64,000 bases of DNA from Parvibaculum sp002684405 (GCA_965140395.1 OZ223207.1:186001-250000), one strand, 5' to 3'. Counted from the first letter of the stretch, positions 26,842-35,152 are shown. Numbers and translations are program-made. Notes: generated by a model from the sequence alone, not told the origin.

Positions 26842-26880
26842 GTTCCCAGATGGCGGAATGACCCCAAGAGGCGGAAATTC

Positions 26881-28014
26881 ATGAAGCTAGCAATTCCGAA
26901 AGAACGGTCCGATGGCGAGACCCGCGTCGCAGCGTCGCCGGAGACTGTGAAGAAGCTTGTCGGCCTCGGTGTCGATGTGGTGCTCGAAACGGGAGCCGGC
27001 GTTGCGGCGTCGCTGCCGGATGCGCTGTTCGAGGAAGCCGGTGCGAAGATCAGCTCCAGCCTCGAAGAGACGCTCAAGGATGCGGACCTCGTCTTCAAGG
27101 TTCGCGGGCCCTCCGACGAAGAGCTGGGGATGATGAAGCAGGGCGCCGTGCTGGCGGCCACGCTCAATCCCTATGACGACAAGGACCGGCTGAAGGTCTA
27201 CGCCGAAAAAGGCATCACGACCTTTGCGATGGAGCTGATGCCGCGCATCACGCGCGCCCAGTCCATGGACATCCTGTCCTCGCAGTCGAACCTTGCGGGC
27301 TACAAGTCGGTCGTCAACGCGGCGGCGCATTACAGCCGCGCCTTTCCGATGATGATGACCGCGGCCGGCACGATTGCCGCGGCACGCTGCTTCGTGATGG
27401 GTGTCGGCGTTGCGGGCCTGCAGGCGATTGCGACCGCGCGGCGTCTCGGCGCCGTCGTGAGCGCGACCGATGTGCGCTCGGCGACCAAGGAGCAGGTGGA
27501 AAGCCTGGGTGCGACTTTCGTCATGGTCGAATCGGAAGAATCCGGCGATGCAGCCGGCGGCTATGCCAAGGAAATGAGCGAGGACTATCAGCGCCGTCAG
27601 GCCGAACTCGTCGCTTCGCACATCAAGAAGCAGGACGTGGTCATCACCACGGCGCTCATTCCGGGCCGTCCGGCGCCGCGTCTTCTCACCGAAGAGATGG
27701 TGAAGACGATGAAGCCCGGCTCCATCATCGTCGATCTCGCCGCCGAACGCGGCGGCAATTGCGAACTGACGGAGCCCGGCCAGATCGTCCAGAAGCATGG
27801 CGTGACCATCATCGGTGAACTGAACCTTGCCGGTCAGCTCGCGACCGATGCGTCGGCGCTATACGCCAAGAACCTTTTCAACTTCATCACCCCTCATATC
27901 GACAAGGAGAGCGGCAAGCTCACCATCGATTGGGAAGATGAGACCGTCACCGGCACGGCGCTGACGCGCGAGGGCCGAGTGATCCATCCCTCATTCACCG
28001 AAGGAGGCAACTGA
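26881..28014 (+). CDS. pntA: NAD(P) transhydrogenase alpha subunit, part 1 (NAD-binding dI)
   Basis: A 377-residue soluble domain I of the proton-translocating transhydrogenase, homologous to alanine dehydrogenase. It starts MKLAIPKERSDGETRVAASP. The NAD-binding loop is FVMGVGVAGLQAIATARRLG, and VIITTALIPGRPAPRLLTEE is the mobile-loop region. The complex transfers hydride between NADH and NADP+ coupled to proton flow. In this split form the membrane part is encoded separately by the next gene, which overlaps by one base. GAGGCGGAAATTC precedes the ATG. Confidence 0.95.
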   Translation: MKLAIPKERSDGETRVAASPETVKKLVGLGVDVVLETGAGVAASLPDALFEEAGAKISSSLEETLKDADLVFKVRGPSDEELGMMKQGAVLAATLNPYDDKDRLKVYAEKGITTFAMELMPRITRAQSMDILSSQSNLAGYKSVVNAAAHYSRAFPMMMTAAGTIAAARCFVMGVGVAGLQAIATARRLGAVVSATDVRSATKEQVESLGATFVMVESEESGDAAGGYAKEMSEDYQRRQAELVASHIKKQDVVITTALIPGRPAPRLLTEEMVKTMKPGSIIVDLAAERGGNCELTEPGQIVQKHGVTIIGELNLAGQLATDASALYAKNLFNFITPHIDKESGKLTIDWEDETVTGTALTREGRVIHPSFTEGGN

Positions 28015-28331
28015 TGGAAGCGGCCGTTATCGATCCTTTTGTTTTCCGTCTGGCGATCTTCGTGCTCGCGATTTTCGTCGGCTACTACGTGGTCTGGAGC
28101 GTGACCCCGGCATTGCATACGCCGCTCATGTCCGTGACCAATGCCGTCTCTTCGGTGGTGATCGTCGGTGCGTTGATTGCCGTCGGTCTCGATGCGACGC
28201 AGGCCGGCGATTCCGGTCTTGTATCCAAGGGCTTCGGCTTCATTGCCGTCATCCTTGCCGCGGTAAACATCTTCGGTGGCTTTCTCGTCACCGCGCGGAT
28301 GCTTGCCATGTACAAAAAGAAACAGCGGTAA
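28014..28331 (+). CDS. pntAB: NAD(P) transhydrogenase alpha subunit, part 2 (membrane dIIa)
   Basis: A 105-residue membrane protein with three to four helices: FVFRLAIFVLAIFVGYYVVW, TNAVSSVVIVGALIAVGLD and GFIAVILAAVNIFGGFLVT. It corresponds to the membrane end of the PntA alpha chain in enterobacteria and forms part of the proton channel with PntB. A one-base TGATG overlap with part 1 and 15 bases to pntB show strict co-translation. AAAGAAACAGCGG at the 3' end encodes a basic cytoplasmic tail. Confidence 0.95.
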   Translation: MEAAVIDPFVFRLAIFVLAIFVGYYVVWSVTPALHTPLMSVTNAVSSVVIVGALIAVGLDATQAGDSGLVSKGFGFIAVILAAVNIFGGFLVTARMLAMYKKKQR

Positions 28332-28346
28332 GAGGGGCCCAAAGAC

Positions 28347-29759
28347 ATGTCAGCCAATCTCGCGGCACTGCTCTATCTCGCATCGGGCGTGCTCTTCATC
28401 CTCGCGCTGCGCGGGCTCTCCTCGCCGGTAACCTCCCGGCAGGGCAACATTTACGGCATGGTGGGTATGGCGATTGCCATCGGCACCACGCTGTTCCTGC
28501 TTCAGGCGCAGAACACGCTCACCTGGCTGCTGATCGTCGTCGGTCTGGCCATTGGTGGCGGTATCGGCGCCATCATCGCGCGGCGGATCGCCATGACGGC
28601 GATGCCGCAGCTCGTGGCGGCGTTCCATTCGCTGGTCGGTCTCGCGGCGGTGTTCATCGCCTGGTCGGCCTTCCTCGCGCCCGAAGCCTATGGCATCGGC
28701 ACGCTTGGGGCGATCCATGCCTCCAACCTGATCGAAATGTCGATCGGCGCGGCCATCGGTGCGGTCACCTTCTCCGGCTCGCTCATCGCCTTTGCCAAGC
28801 TCAACGGCAATATGTCGGGTGCGCCGATCATGCTGCCCGCGCGTCACCTCATCAATATCGTGATCGCGGCGGCCATCGTCGCGGGCGTGATCTGGATCGT
28901 GCTCGATCCGGCCAACCAGTCGGTCGAGCTTTTCCTCTTCATCACGCTGGCGGCCTTCCTGATCGGTTTCCTGCTCATCATCCCGATCGGCGGCGCGGAC
29001 ATGCCGGTGGTGGTCTCCATGCTCAACTCCTATTCGGGTTGGGCGGCGGCCGGTATCGGTTTCACGCTCGGCAATCTCGCGCTCATCATCACGGGCGCGC
29101 TGGTCGGCTCTTCGGGTGCGATCCTGTCCTACATCATGTGCAAGGGCATGAACCGCTCCTTCATCAGCGTGATCCTGGGCGGTTTCGGCGCCGATGCGGG
29201 CGCAGCGGCAGGCGCGGGCCAGACGGAAACGCGGCCCGTGAAGCAGGGCTCGGCGGACGATGCGGCCTTCATCATGAAGAATGCCAGTTCCGTCATCATC
29301 GTGCCGGGTTACGGCATGGCGGTCGCCCAAGCGCAGCATGTGCTGCGTGAAATGGCCGATCTGCTGAAGGAAGAAGGCGTGAAGGTTTCCTACGCCATTC
29401 ATCCGGTGGCGGGCCGTATGCCCGGCCATATGAACGTGCTGCTGGCCGAAGCCAATGTGCCTTACGACGAAGTCTTCGAGCTGGAAGACATCAACAGCCA
29501 GTTCGGTCAGACCGATGTGGCTTTCGTCATCGGCGCGAACGACGTGACCAACCCCTCGGCGAAGTCCGATCCGCAGAGCCCGATCTACGGCATGCCGGTT
29601 CTCGACGTCGAAAAGGCGGGCACGGTGCTCTTCGTCAAGCGCGGCATGGGCTCGGGCTATGCGGGCGTCGAAAACGAACTCTTCTTCCGCGACAACACGA
29701 TGATGCTGTTCGGCGATGCGAAGAAGATGGTCGAAGGCATCATCAAGCAGCTCGACTGA
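28347..29759 (+). CDS. pntB: NAD(P) transhydrogenase beta subunit
   Basis: A 470-residue subunit: about eight or nine membrane helices (residues 1-270, domain dIIb) and a C-terminal NADP(H)-binding domain dIII (about 290-470). Diagnostic segments are VVVSMLNSYSGWAAAGIGF, VIIVPGYGMAVAQAQHVL, HPVAGRMPGHMNVLLAEA and VIGANDVTNPSAKSDP. Together with the two alpha parts it makes NADPH from NADH using the proton gradient. A strong terminator lies 33 bases after the stop, closing the operon. Confidence 0.95.
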   Translation: MSANLAALLYLASGVLFILALRGLSSPVTSRQGNIYGMVGMAIAIGTTLFLLQAQNTLTWLLIVVGLAIGGGIGAIIARRIAMTAMPQLVAAFHSLVGLAAVFIAWSAFLAPEAYGIGTLGAIHASNLIEMSIGAAIGAVTFSGSLIAFAKLNGNMSGAPIMLPARHLINIVIAAAIVAGVIWIVLDPANQSVELFLFITLAAFLIGFLLIIPIGGADMPVVVSMLNSYSGWAAAGIGFTLGNLALIITGALVGSSGAILSYIMCKGMNRSFISVILGGFGADAGAAAGAGQTETRPVKQGSADDAAFIMKNASSVIIVPGYGMAVAQAQHVLREMADLLKEEGVKVSYAIHPVAGRMPGHMNVLLAEANVPYDEVFELEDINSQFGQTDVAFVIGANDVTNPSAKSDPQSPIYGMPVLDVEKAGTVLFVKRGMGSGYAGVENELFFRDNTMMLFGDAKKMVEGIIKQLD

Positions 29760-29792
29760 TCCGTCACCTGACGGAATACTGGACGAACAGGG

Positions 29793-29824
29793 CGGGCGGT
29801 GTTCACATGAGCACCGCCCGTTTT
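29793..29824 (+). terminator. Terminator of the pnt operon
   Basis: A 9-bp perfect stem (CGGGCGGTG with CACCGCCCG), a 10-base loop and TTTT. Confidence 0.85.
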
Positions 29825-29860
29825 CTATGCGGTTATCCAATCTCAAGGGGGGAATGAAAC

Positions 29861-30238
29861 ATGGTCTGGATCGCGCGAATCGCCGTGGCGCTGGTGGGGC
29901 TCTTTTCGCTGGCCATGGGGCTGATGGCGCTTGCCTCGCCCGTGCAGCTCGGAACGACGCTGGGGCTCGGGGCTTTGACGCCGCTGGGGCTCAATGCGCT
30001 CCGGGCGGATCTCGGCGCCTTCTTCCTTGCGAGCGCCATAGCAAGCGCGCTGGCGCTCTTTGCCGGTCGGGCAAGCTGGATGTGGGGCGTGGCGTGCCTG
30101 TACGGCCTTGCGGTTGCCGGACGCTTCCTCGGTATCCTCGTCGACGGCGCACCGGAAGGAATCGCGCAGCCGGTCACGGTGGAGCTGGTGCTGGTCGTCT
30201 TGTCGGTATTCGGTGCAAGGACGCTGGGCAGGAGTTGA
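29861..30238 (+). CDS. DUF4345-like membrane protein
   Basis: A 125-residue protein with four predicted helices (IARIAVALVGLFSLAMGLMA; DLGAFFLASAIASALALFAG; WGVACLYGLAVAGRFLGILV; VTVELVLVVLSVFGART). The pattern of short helices with an 'ALRADLGAFFL' segment is like the DUF4345 family of small alphaproteobacterial membrane proteins. Function unknown. AAGGGGGGAATG precedes the ATG. It follows the pnt terminator and lies 22 bases before the next gene, so these two are probably one unit. Confidence 0.75.
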   Translation: MVWIARIAVALVGLFSLAMGLMALASPVQLGTTLGLGALTPLGLNALRADLGAFFLASAIASALALFAGRASWMWGVACLYGLAVAGRFLGILVDGAPEGIAQPVTVELVLVVLSVFGARTLGRS

Positions 30239-30260
30239 CGTCCTCTGAAGGAGAGAGCGC

Positions 30261-30611
30261 ATGGACATCTATCACATCTGGTGCGGGCTGAAGCCGGACG
30301 TCCGGGACCATGAATTCGTCGACGCTTTTTCGAGCTATATGGAGCTTCTGGAGCGCGAAGGCGTGATCGCGGGCTGGCGCCTGACGCGCAAGAAGCTCGG
30401 CCTCGCGCCCGCGCATCTCGGCGAGTTCCATATCATGATCGAGGTGCAGGACCTGACCCAGCTCGATTCGGCCTTCAACTGGGTGGCAAGCCGCGCCGAA
30501 CCGGTGGAGGGCGAGCATTACGGGCTGAACTCGCTGGTGGAGAATGTCAGCTTCGCCCTCTATCGCGATTTCCCCGATCCCGTGCGGGAATATGGGGAAG
30601 AAAGGTTCTGA
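30261..30611 (+). CDS. Small conserved hypothetical protein (DUF6614-like)
   Basis: A 116-residue soluble protein, MDIYHIWCGLKPDVRDHEFV at the start and YGLNSLVENVSFALYRDFP near the end. The alternating strands and helices suggest a ferredoxin-like (dimeric alpha-beta barrel) fold. I associate it tentatively with DUF6614. GGAGAGAGCGC gives a good binding site before the ATG. No catalytic motif is visible. Confidence 0.7.
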   Translation: MDIYHIWCGLKPDVRDHEFVDAFSSYMELLEREGVIAGWRLTRKKLGLAPAHLGEFHIMIEVQDLTQLDSAFNWVASRAEPVEGEHYGLNSLVENVSFALYRDFPDPVREYGEERF

Positions 30612-30650
30612 GGTTCGTGAGCGCGTGATGCGGAAACTGCTTTAGAGGTT

Positions 30651-32255
30651 CTATTCATCGGCGACGAAATCGAGCGCTTGATGGGCGGAACGCAGCGCAT
30701 GGCGGCGCTTCAACGGCGTATGCAGGAAGCGGTTCACAGCCGCCAGCATAAGCGGTACATGGGCGCCATCCGGGTCTTCAAGCCATTCGTCGCGCGCGGC
30801 CATGAGCGTCTTCAACAGATGCGCCGAGACGATCGGTTCGGTCCGACCGTGATCCAGCATGCCAATCAATTCGCTCTCGAAGAATGCTGCAGGGTCTTCA
30901 ACGCTCCAGCCTGAAACGTCTTGCGCGCCATCGGTATAAGCGGCGTTCCTGCCGATGAAACAGGCCATTTGCAGCAAGCCTTGCGGCCATAGATCGGGCT
31001 GGGCGCCGCAAAGTTCGCGCACCGCATGAGCGAAGGTGAGCATATGGGTAAAGTCCAGCCAGCCTACATTGTCCGACACCGCATTCCTGGTCTGCTCCTG
31101 CCGGCTTGCGTCGAAATGCAGGAACTGCCACATGGCAGCTTCCAGCAGGACTGCGTGAAGACGCTGTGGCGGCAAGGCGGATGCCTTGACGGTCATGTCG
31201 AGCGCGTGCCGGATGGAGGCCGAGCGTAGCTCTTCCGGCGACGGGCATTCCTCGCCTTTTCTGTCCCATCGCATGAGAGCGTCGCCATAGAAGCGGAACT
31301 CGGGGATCAGGTCTTCCCGCGTCGCCAGAACCAGAGAGCGAATGAGCGGATAGAGGATGGCGGGCGCGGCGTTTTCGCCGAGGCGGTCGATCAGCGTTCC
31401 CGCCTTTTGCACATAGATTGCCGAATGGCCGAAATCGGCATAGTGGGCAAGCGCCGCGCGGGCGAGGGCGGGTCGGAGGGTCCTGAAGTCCGCTCCTGTC
31501 TTCAACGCCGTGCGGACAAGGCTGATCGCTCTTTTCTCGTTCTCTTCCTCTATGGCGGCGGCAAGCTGGTCGGCATCGAAGGCGGCGGTGCCTTCAGGGT
31601 AGGGGAATTCGTTCTCCCGCAGCGTGTCCCAACTCAGATGAGCTAGGATTTCGAGCAATGGCACGAATAGCTCGGTTTCCCCGCTTGTTGAAACGGGGTG
31701 CGTTTCGCGCAGCCGGAGCCATTCCGCCGCCGCGGGATGGGCATGTGTCATGCCGAATTCGAAACGCGGCGACGCTACTTCCAGGGCGTGGCGGATGGCG
31801 TCCAGCGGATCGCCGCCCAGCTTGATGAAGCGGGCCAGCTCGCGCGCCATGCGGTCGTACTCGAAGCGCTGCGATGCCGCCATGAGACGATGCAGGGCCT
31901 GCGCCCTATCATGCTCGGCGGGTGGGTCCGAGATGTCGATCCAGATTTCCTCGCCGCGTAGTTCTGTGGGATAGATGCGAAGATCGTCACCGCCAAGCAG
32001 CGTCCTGCCCGAGGCGAGGTCGAATTTCCAGTTGTGCCAGTTGCAGGTGAGCGTGCAGCCGGAAGAGGTTTCCGACAGGCTGCCTTCCGCCAGCGGATAG
32101 CCTTCATGCGGGCAGCGATTATTGCAGGCGAAGATCCGGTCGCCCGACAGGAAGAGCGCGATCTGGCGGCCTTCAAGCCTGACGATTTTTCGTCCCGTCC
32201 CGGCGAGATCCTTCAGACGCGCGCCCAGGACCATGTCGGGTTCCGTATCGCTCAT
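30651..32255 (-). CDS. Rieske [2Fe-2S] domain fused to a large uncharacterised helical region
   Basis: A 534-residue protein. Residues 1-110 are a ferredoxin-type Rieske domain with Cys48/His50 in CPH and Cys71/His74 in CNWH, and the KFDLASGRTLLGGDDLRIYP extension typical of the fold. Residues about 115-534 are predicted mainly helical, with no motif I recognise and several His residues (MTHAHPAAAEW). An internal electron carrier feeding an unknown oxidase domain is plausible but unproven. GGGAGGAGG gives a strong ribosome site. It lies 94 bases downstream of the TetR gene on the same strand. Confidence 0.8.
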   Translation of the reverse strand: MSDTEPDMVLGARLKDLAGTGRKIVRLEGRQIALFLSGDRIFACNNRCPHEGYPLAEGSLSETSSGCTLTCNWHNWKFDLASGRTLLGGDDLRIYPTELRGEEIWIDISDPPAEHDRAQALHRLMAASQRFEYDRMARELARFIKLGGDPLDAIRHALEVASPRFEFGMTHAHPAAAEWLRLRETHPVSTSGETELFVPLLEILAHLSWDTLRENEFPYPEGTAAFDADQLAAAIEEENEKRAISLVRTALKTGADFRTLRPALARAALAHYADFGHSAIYVQKAGTLIDRLGENAAPAILYPLIRSLVLATREDLIPEFRFYGDALMRWDRKGEECPSPEELRSASIRHALDMTVKASALPPQRLHAVLLEAAMWQFLHFDASRQEQTRNAVSDNVGWLDFTHMLTFAHAVRELCGAQPDLWPQGLLQMACFIGRNAAYTDGAQDVSGWSVEDPAAFFESELIGMLDHGRTEPIVSAHLLKTLMAARDEWLEDPDGAHVPLMLAAVNRFLHTPLKRRHALRSAHQALDFVADE

Positions 32256-32349
32256 AGCCTCCTCCCGGCTATTTCCAGAAGAACTCTGGGACGTGAAAAG
32301 GCGGGAGGCAAACGTAAATACGGGATCTTTTTTGCAACCGGCGTGGCTT

Positions 32350-32970
32350 TTACGCAGGCCGCGTTGCGACTGCCAGCGCGGCGGCGACGATTTCTTCCAT
32401 CAGCGGCTCGGGGGTTTCGGCATGCGGGCGGCCGGGGCCGATCATCAGGCCGCTGCCTTCCAGCATGCCGACTATGATTTCGGCGCGGTGGCGGATTTGG
32501 GGCTCCGGCAGGGCGGGGGTCAGCCGGGAGATGGCTTCCGAGAGCAGGTCGAGTTCGGTTCGGTAGAGTTCGGCCATGGCCGCTTTCGCGTGGTCGTCAT
32601 GCGCGGCCAGCGCCCAGAATTCCCAATAGAGAATGGAGCCTTCGGGCTTCCGGATGTCGTCCAGCACATAGCGGATAAGGGCCTCGAAAGCGGCTTCGGG
32701 GGCTGCGTCCTGTGCCGGCCATGTCTCGCTCGCCGGGCGGTGGCGGGCGCAGATATGGTCCGCCAATGCCGCCACCAGTGCCGATTTCGACGGAAAATAA
32801 TACTGGAGATTGCCGAGCGCGATGCCGCAACGCTCGGCCAGCCTGCGCATGGTCAGGCCGGAATAGCCTTCCTCGATCATCATCCGCTCCGCCTCGTGCA
32901 GCACGCTTTCCATGCGCTCGCGGCCGCGATTCCGGGCGGGCTGGGGGACGGGAGAGGCTGGGTCGGTCAT
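32350..32970 (-). CDS. TetR-family transcriptional repressor
   Basis: A 206-residue regulator. Residues 18-65 form the TetR helix-turn-helix: MESVLHEAERMMIEEGYSGL, then MRRLAERCGIALGNLQYYFP. The remainder is an all-helical ligand and dimer domain (AFEALIRYVLDDIRKPEG, YWEFWALAAHDDHAK). It is divergent from the Rieske oxygenase gene, and the space between holds two palindromes that are natural operators for it. The inducer is unknown; a substrate of one of the flanking Rieske enzymes is likely. Confidence 0.9.
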   Translation of the reverse strand: MTDPASPVPQPARNRGRERMESVLHEAERMMIEEGYSGLTMRRLAERCGIALGNLQYYFPSKSALVAALADHICARHRPASETWPAQDAAPEAAFEALIRYVLDDIRKPEGSILYWEFWALAAHDDHAKAAMAELYRTELDLLSEAISRLTPALPEPQIRHRAEIIVGMLEGSGLMIGPGRPHAETPEPLMEEIVAAALAVATRPA

Positions 32971-32989
32971 GGCGCCAGCATAGCCCGTG

Positions 32990-33029
32990 TTGACAATTAG
33001 GTCGATTGACTTAATTTAGGTCATATGAC
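32990..33029 (+). promoter_or_regulatory. Promoter of the Rieske oxygenase with tandem operator
   Basis: TTGACA (32990-32995) and AATTTA (33013-33018) are 17 bases apart. Two similar palindromes occur 19 bases apart: GTCGATTGAC (33001-33010, imperfect) and GTCATATGAC (33020-33029, perfect), each inside a repeated TTAGGTC..GACTTA frame. One lies in the spacer and the other just after the -10 box, so a bound dimer would block RNA polymerase. TetR autoregulation and repression of the oxygenase are inferred. Confidence 0.65.
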
Positions 33030-33050
33030 TTATTTTGAGGGGTTGGCGTG

Positions 33051-34121
33051 ATGTCGGGAACGAATGTCTATTCAGGTGTGTCGGACAGGATGGAAACGGC
33101 GATGTCGTTGCCGCCTGCGGCTTTTCGGGACAAGGCGGTCTTCGAAGCGGAAACGGACAGGATCTTCCGGCGCCAGTGGATGCCGGTGGCGCGGGTGGAG
33201 CAACTCGCCGAAGCGGGCGATTTCCTGACACTCGATCTGGCGGGCGTGCCGCTCATCCTGTCGCGCGATGAGGAGGGCGCTCTCCATGCGTTGTCGCGCG
33301 TCTGCCGTCACCGCTCCATGCCGGTCGCAGACGGCGAGGGCAATGCGAAGGCGTTCACCTGCCCCTATCATTTGTGGCGCTATGGGCTGGACGGGCGGCT
33401 TCTTTCCGCCCCCGCCATGGAGCAGTCGGAGACGTTCGATCAAGGCAAATGCGGCCTGCCGTCCTTTGCGGTCGATGTCTGGGAGGGCTTCGTCTTCGTC
33501 AATCTCGATATGGAGGCCGCGCCGCTTGCCGCCGCTCTGGAAGGGCTTATGCCGCTGGTCGCGGAGGACGGGCTTGCCGATATGCGCATCGTCAGCTCCC
33601 TGACCTTTCCCTCGCCCTGGAACTGGAAAGTGCTGGTGGAGAACTTCATCGAGTCCTACCACCATATAGGCCCGCATGCGGAAAGCCTGCAGCAGAGCAA
33701 TCCCGCGTTCGGCACCTATGTGCCGGAGCTGCCGGAGGGCACGAATTTTACGGCGCTGGAAAATCCGCCGGTCGAGGGCGCGGACCCGTTCTCTGTCTAT
33801 GTCGGCTTTCCCGCCTTCCTTCTGGTCGTGCTGCGCGGCGAAACGACGTCTGCCGTCTGGTATCGGCTCGATATCCGCGACGAGGCCAGTTTCGACCTCA
33901 CGATCAATATTCTGATGAAGGAGCCGGAAGCCTCCGATGCCGAACTTGTTGCGGGTACCGCGGAGGTGCTGCGCCATATCCATATCGAGGACATTGCCGT
34001 TTGCGACGGGGTGCAGGCGGGGCTTTCAAGCCCGGTGGCGGCGGCCGGCCCGCTCAGCCATCTGGAGCGGGGCCTCTGGCATTTTCATCGCTACCTGAAG
34101 CGCGTGACGGGTAACGGATAA
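33051..34121 (+). CDS. Rieske non-heme iron oxygenase, alpha-subunit type
   Basis: A 356-residue ring-hydroxylating-type oxygenase. The Rieske cluster residues are Cys85/His87 (SRVCRHRSM) and Cys104/His107 (FTCPYHLW). The mononuclear iron region shows ENFIESYHHIGPH (about residues 195-207), the typical His-His pair. No beta-subunit or dedicated reductase gene is adjacent, so it is probably a homo-oligomeric enzyme using a general electron chain. ATG 33051 is chosen because GAGGGG lies 8 bases upstream; GTG 33048 is possible. The substrate is unknown. Confidence 0.85.
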   Translation: MSGTNVYSGVSDRMETAMSLPPAAFRDKAVFEAETDRIFRRQWMPVARVEQLAEAGDFLTLDLAGVPLILSRDEEGALHALSRVCRHRSMPVADGEGNAKAFTCPYHLWRYGLDGRLLSAPAMEQSETFDQGKCGLPSFAVDVWEGFVFVNLDMEAAPLAAALEGLMPLVAEDGLADMRIVSSLTFPSPWNWKVLVENFIESYHHIGPHAESLQQSNPAFGTYVPELPEGTNFTALENPPVEGADPFSVYVGFPAFLLVVLRGETTSAVWYRLDIRDEASFDLTINILMKEPEASDAELVAGTAEVLRHIHIEDIAVCDGVQAGLSSPVAAAGPLSHLERGLWHFHRYLKRVTGNG

Positions 34122-34128
34122 ACAAAAA

Positions 34129-34155
34129 CGCCCCCGGAAATCCGGGGGCGTTTTC
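34129..34155. terminator. Bidirectional terminator between the Rieske oxygenase gene and rpsU
   Basis: A 10-bp perfect stem (CGCCCCCGGA with its complement) and a 2-base loop, flanked by TTTT on the plus side and AAAAA on the other, so it can end both converging transcripts. Confidence 0.9.
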
Positions 34156-34180
34156 GCTTGATCCTGACGGATCGAATTTC

Positions 34181-34396
34181 TTACTTGCGGCCGATGCCGG
34201 CTTCACGCTGGGCGCGCTTGCGAGCGAGCTTGCGGGCGCGGCGAATGGCTTCCGCCTTTTCGCGAGCGCGCTTCTCGGAGGGCTTCTCGTAGAAGTTCCG
34301 CAGCTTCATTTCGCGGAAAACACCCTCGCGCTGAAGCTTCTTCTTCAGGGCCTTCATGGCCTGATCGACATTGTTGTCGCGGACGAGTACCTGCAC
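34181..34396 (-). CDS. rpsU: 30S ribosomal protein S21
   Basis: A 71-residue basic protein (VQVLVRDNNVDQAMKALKKK ... REMKLRNFYEKPSEKRARE) of the small subunit near the mRNA exit, needed for initiation. The GTG at 34396 is the start: it gives the exact family N-terminus, and AGGA lies about 7 bases upstream. An upstream ATG in the same frame lies inside the leader hairpins. The gene is single, with a structured leader and a shared terminator. Confidence 0.95.
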   Translation of the reverse strand: MQVLVRDNNVDQAMKALKKKLQREGVFREMKLRNFYEKPSEKRAREKAEAIRRARKLARKRAQREAGIGRK

Positions 34397-34408
34397 GAGA
34401 AAATCCTG

Positions 34409-34456
34409 CTTATGGTTCAATAAGTTAGTCGCGGACCCGTTTTCAGGGCCCGCGAC
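34409..34456 (-). promoter_or_regulatory. Two-hairpin leader of rpsU
   Basis: In the rpsU mRNA, 34456-34446 pairs with 34438-34428 to make an 11-bp stem with one G-U pair (GTCGCGGGCCC with GGGTCCGCGAC, 7-base loop). Then 34424-34409 forms a 5-bp hairpin (CTTAT/ATAAG, loop TGAACC) just before the ribosome site. The G-U pair would be an A-C mismatch on the other strand, so the structure is better formed in rpsU RNA. A regulatory leader for S21 is inferred. Confidence 0.5.
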
Positions 34457-34573
34457 AGGGGGCTTAAGTATCAAAAGAATCGGGGTTTGTCCACACTGGC
34501 CCTCAAAAGCATCGACGAAAAGCGTCGAAATGCCCGACTTGCCGGAACGGGGCGCAGCTTACATATTCGCGGC

Positions 34574-35152
34574 ATGGCCATTCGCAAGATCGCCCGTATG
34601 GGCCATCCGGTGCTCGCCCGGAAGGCCGAAAAGGTTCCCGATCCGACCTCCGAGGAGGTACGGACGCTGGTGCGCGACATGATCGAGACCATGATCGACG
34701 CCAATGGCGCCGGTCTCGCCGCCCCGCAGGTGCATGAGCCCTGGCGGATCGTCGTCTTCCAGGCGCCGCCGGAGCGCGCGCCGGAAGCCGTGGATGAAGA
34801 AGAGCGGTTCGACCATACCGCGCCCCTCACCGTGCTGGTGAACCCGGAGATCGAGATCATGAGCCCGGGCACCGAAGAAGGCTGGGAGGGGTGCCTGTCG
34901 GTTCCCGGTCTTCGCGGGCTCGTGCCGCGGGCCACCCATATCGCCTATCGCGGGGTGACGCCCAGGGGCGAGACCATCGAGCGCGAGGCGCGGGGGTTTC
35001 ATGCCCGTGTCGTGCAGCATGAATGCGACCATCTGGACGGTATTCTCTATCCTCAGCGGATGGACGATCTGTCGAAGCTGATTTTCGAGAGCGAGGCGAA
35101 GCACTGGCTGGACCTGGCGCAGGAACGGGAGCCGGACGAACGGGATGCCTGA
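34574..35152 (+). CDS. def: Peptide deformylase
   Basis: A 192-residue metalloenzyme removing the formyl group from nascent N-terminal methionine at the ribosome. All three motifs are intact: GAGLAAPQ (46-52 region), EGCLSVPG with metal ligand Cys107, and QHECDHLDG with His149, catalytic Glu150 and His153. A 10-residue acidic insert (EAVDEEERFD) lies between motifs 1 and 2. ATG 34574 gives the family N-terminus MAIRKIARMGHPVL; a longer frame upstream would be unusual. Its stop overlaps the next gene by 8 bases. Confidence 0.95.
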   Translation: MAIRKIARMGHPVLARKAEKVPDPTSEEVRTLVRDMIETMIDANGAGLAAPQVHEPWRIVVFQAPPERAPEAVDEEERFDHTAPLTVLVNPEIEIMSPGTEEGWEGCLSVPGLRGLVPRATHIAYRGVTPRGETIEREARGFHARVVQHECDHLDGILYPQRMDDLSKLIFESEAKHWLDLAQEREPDERDA

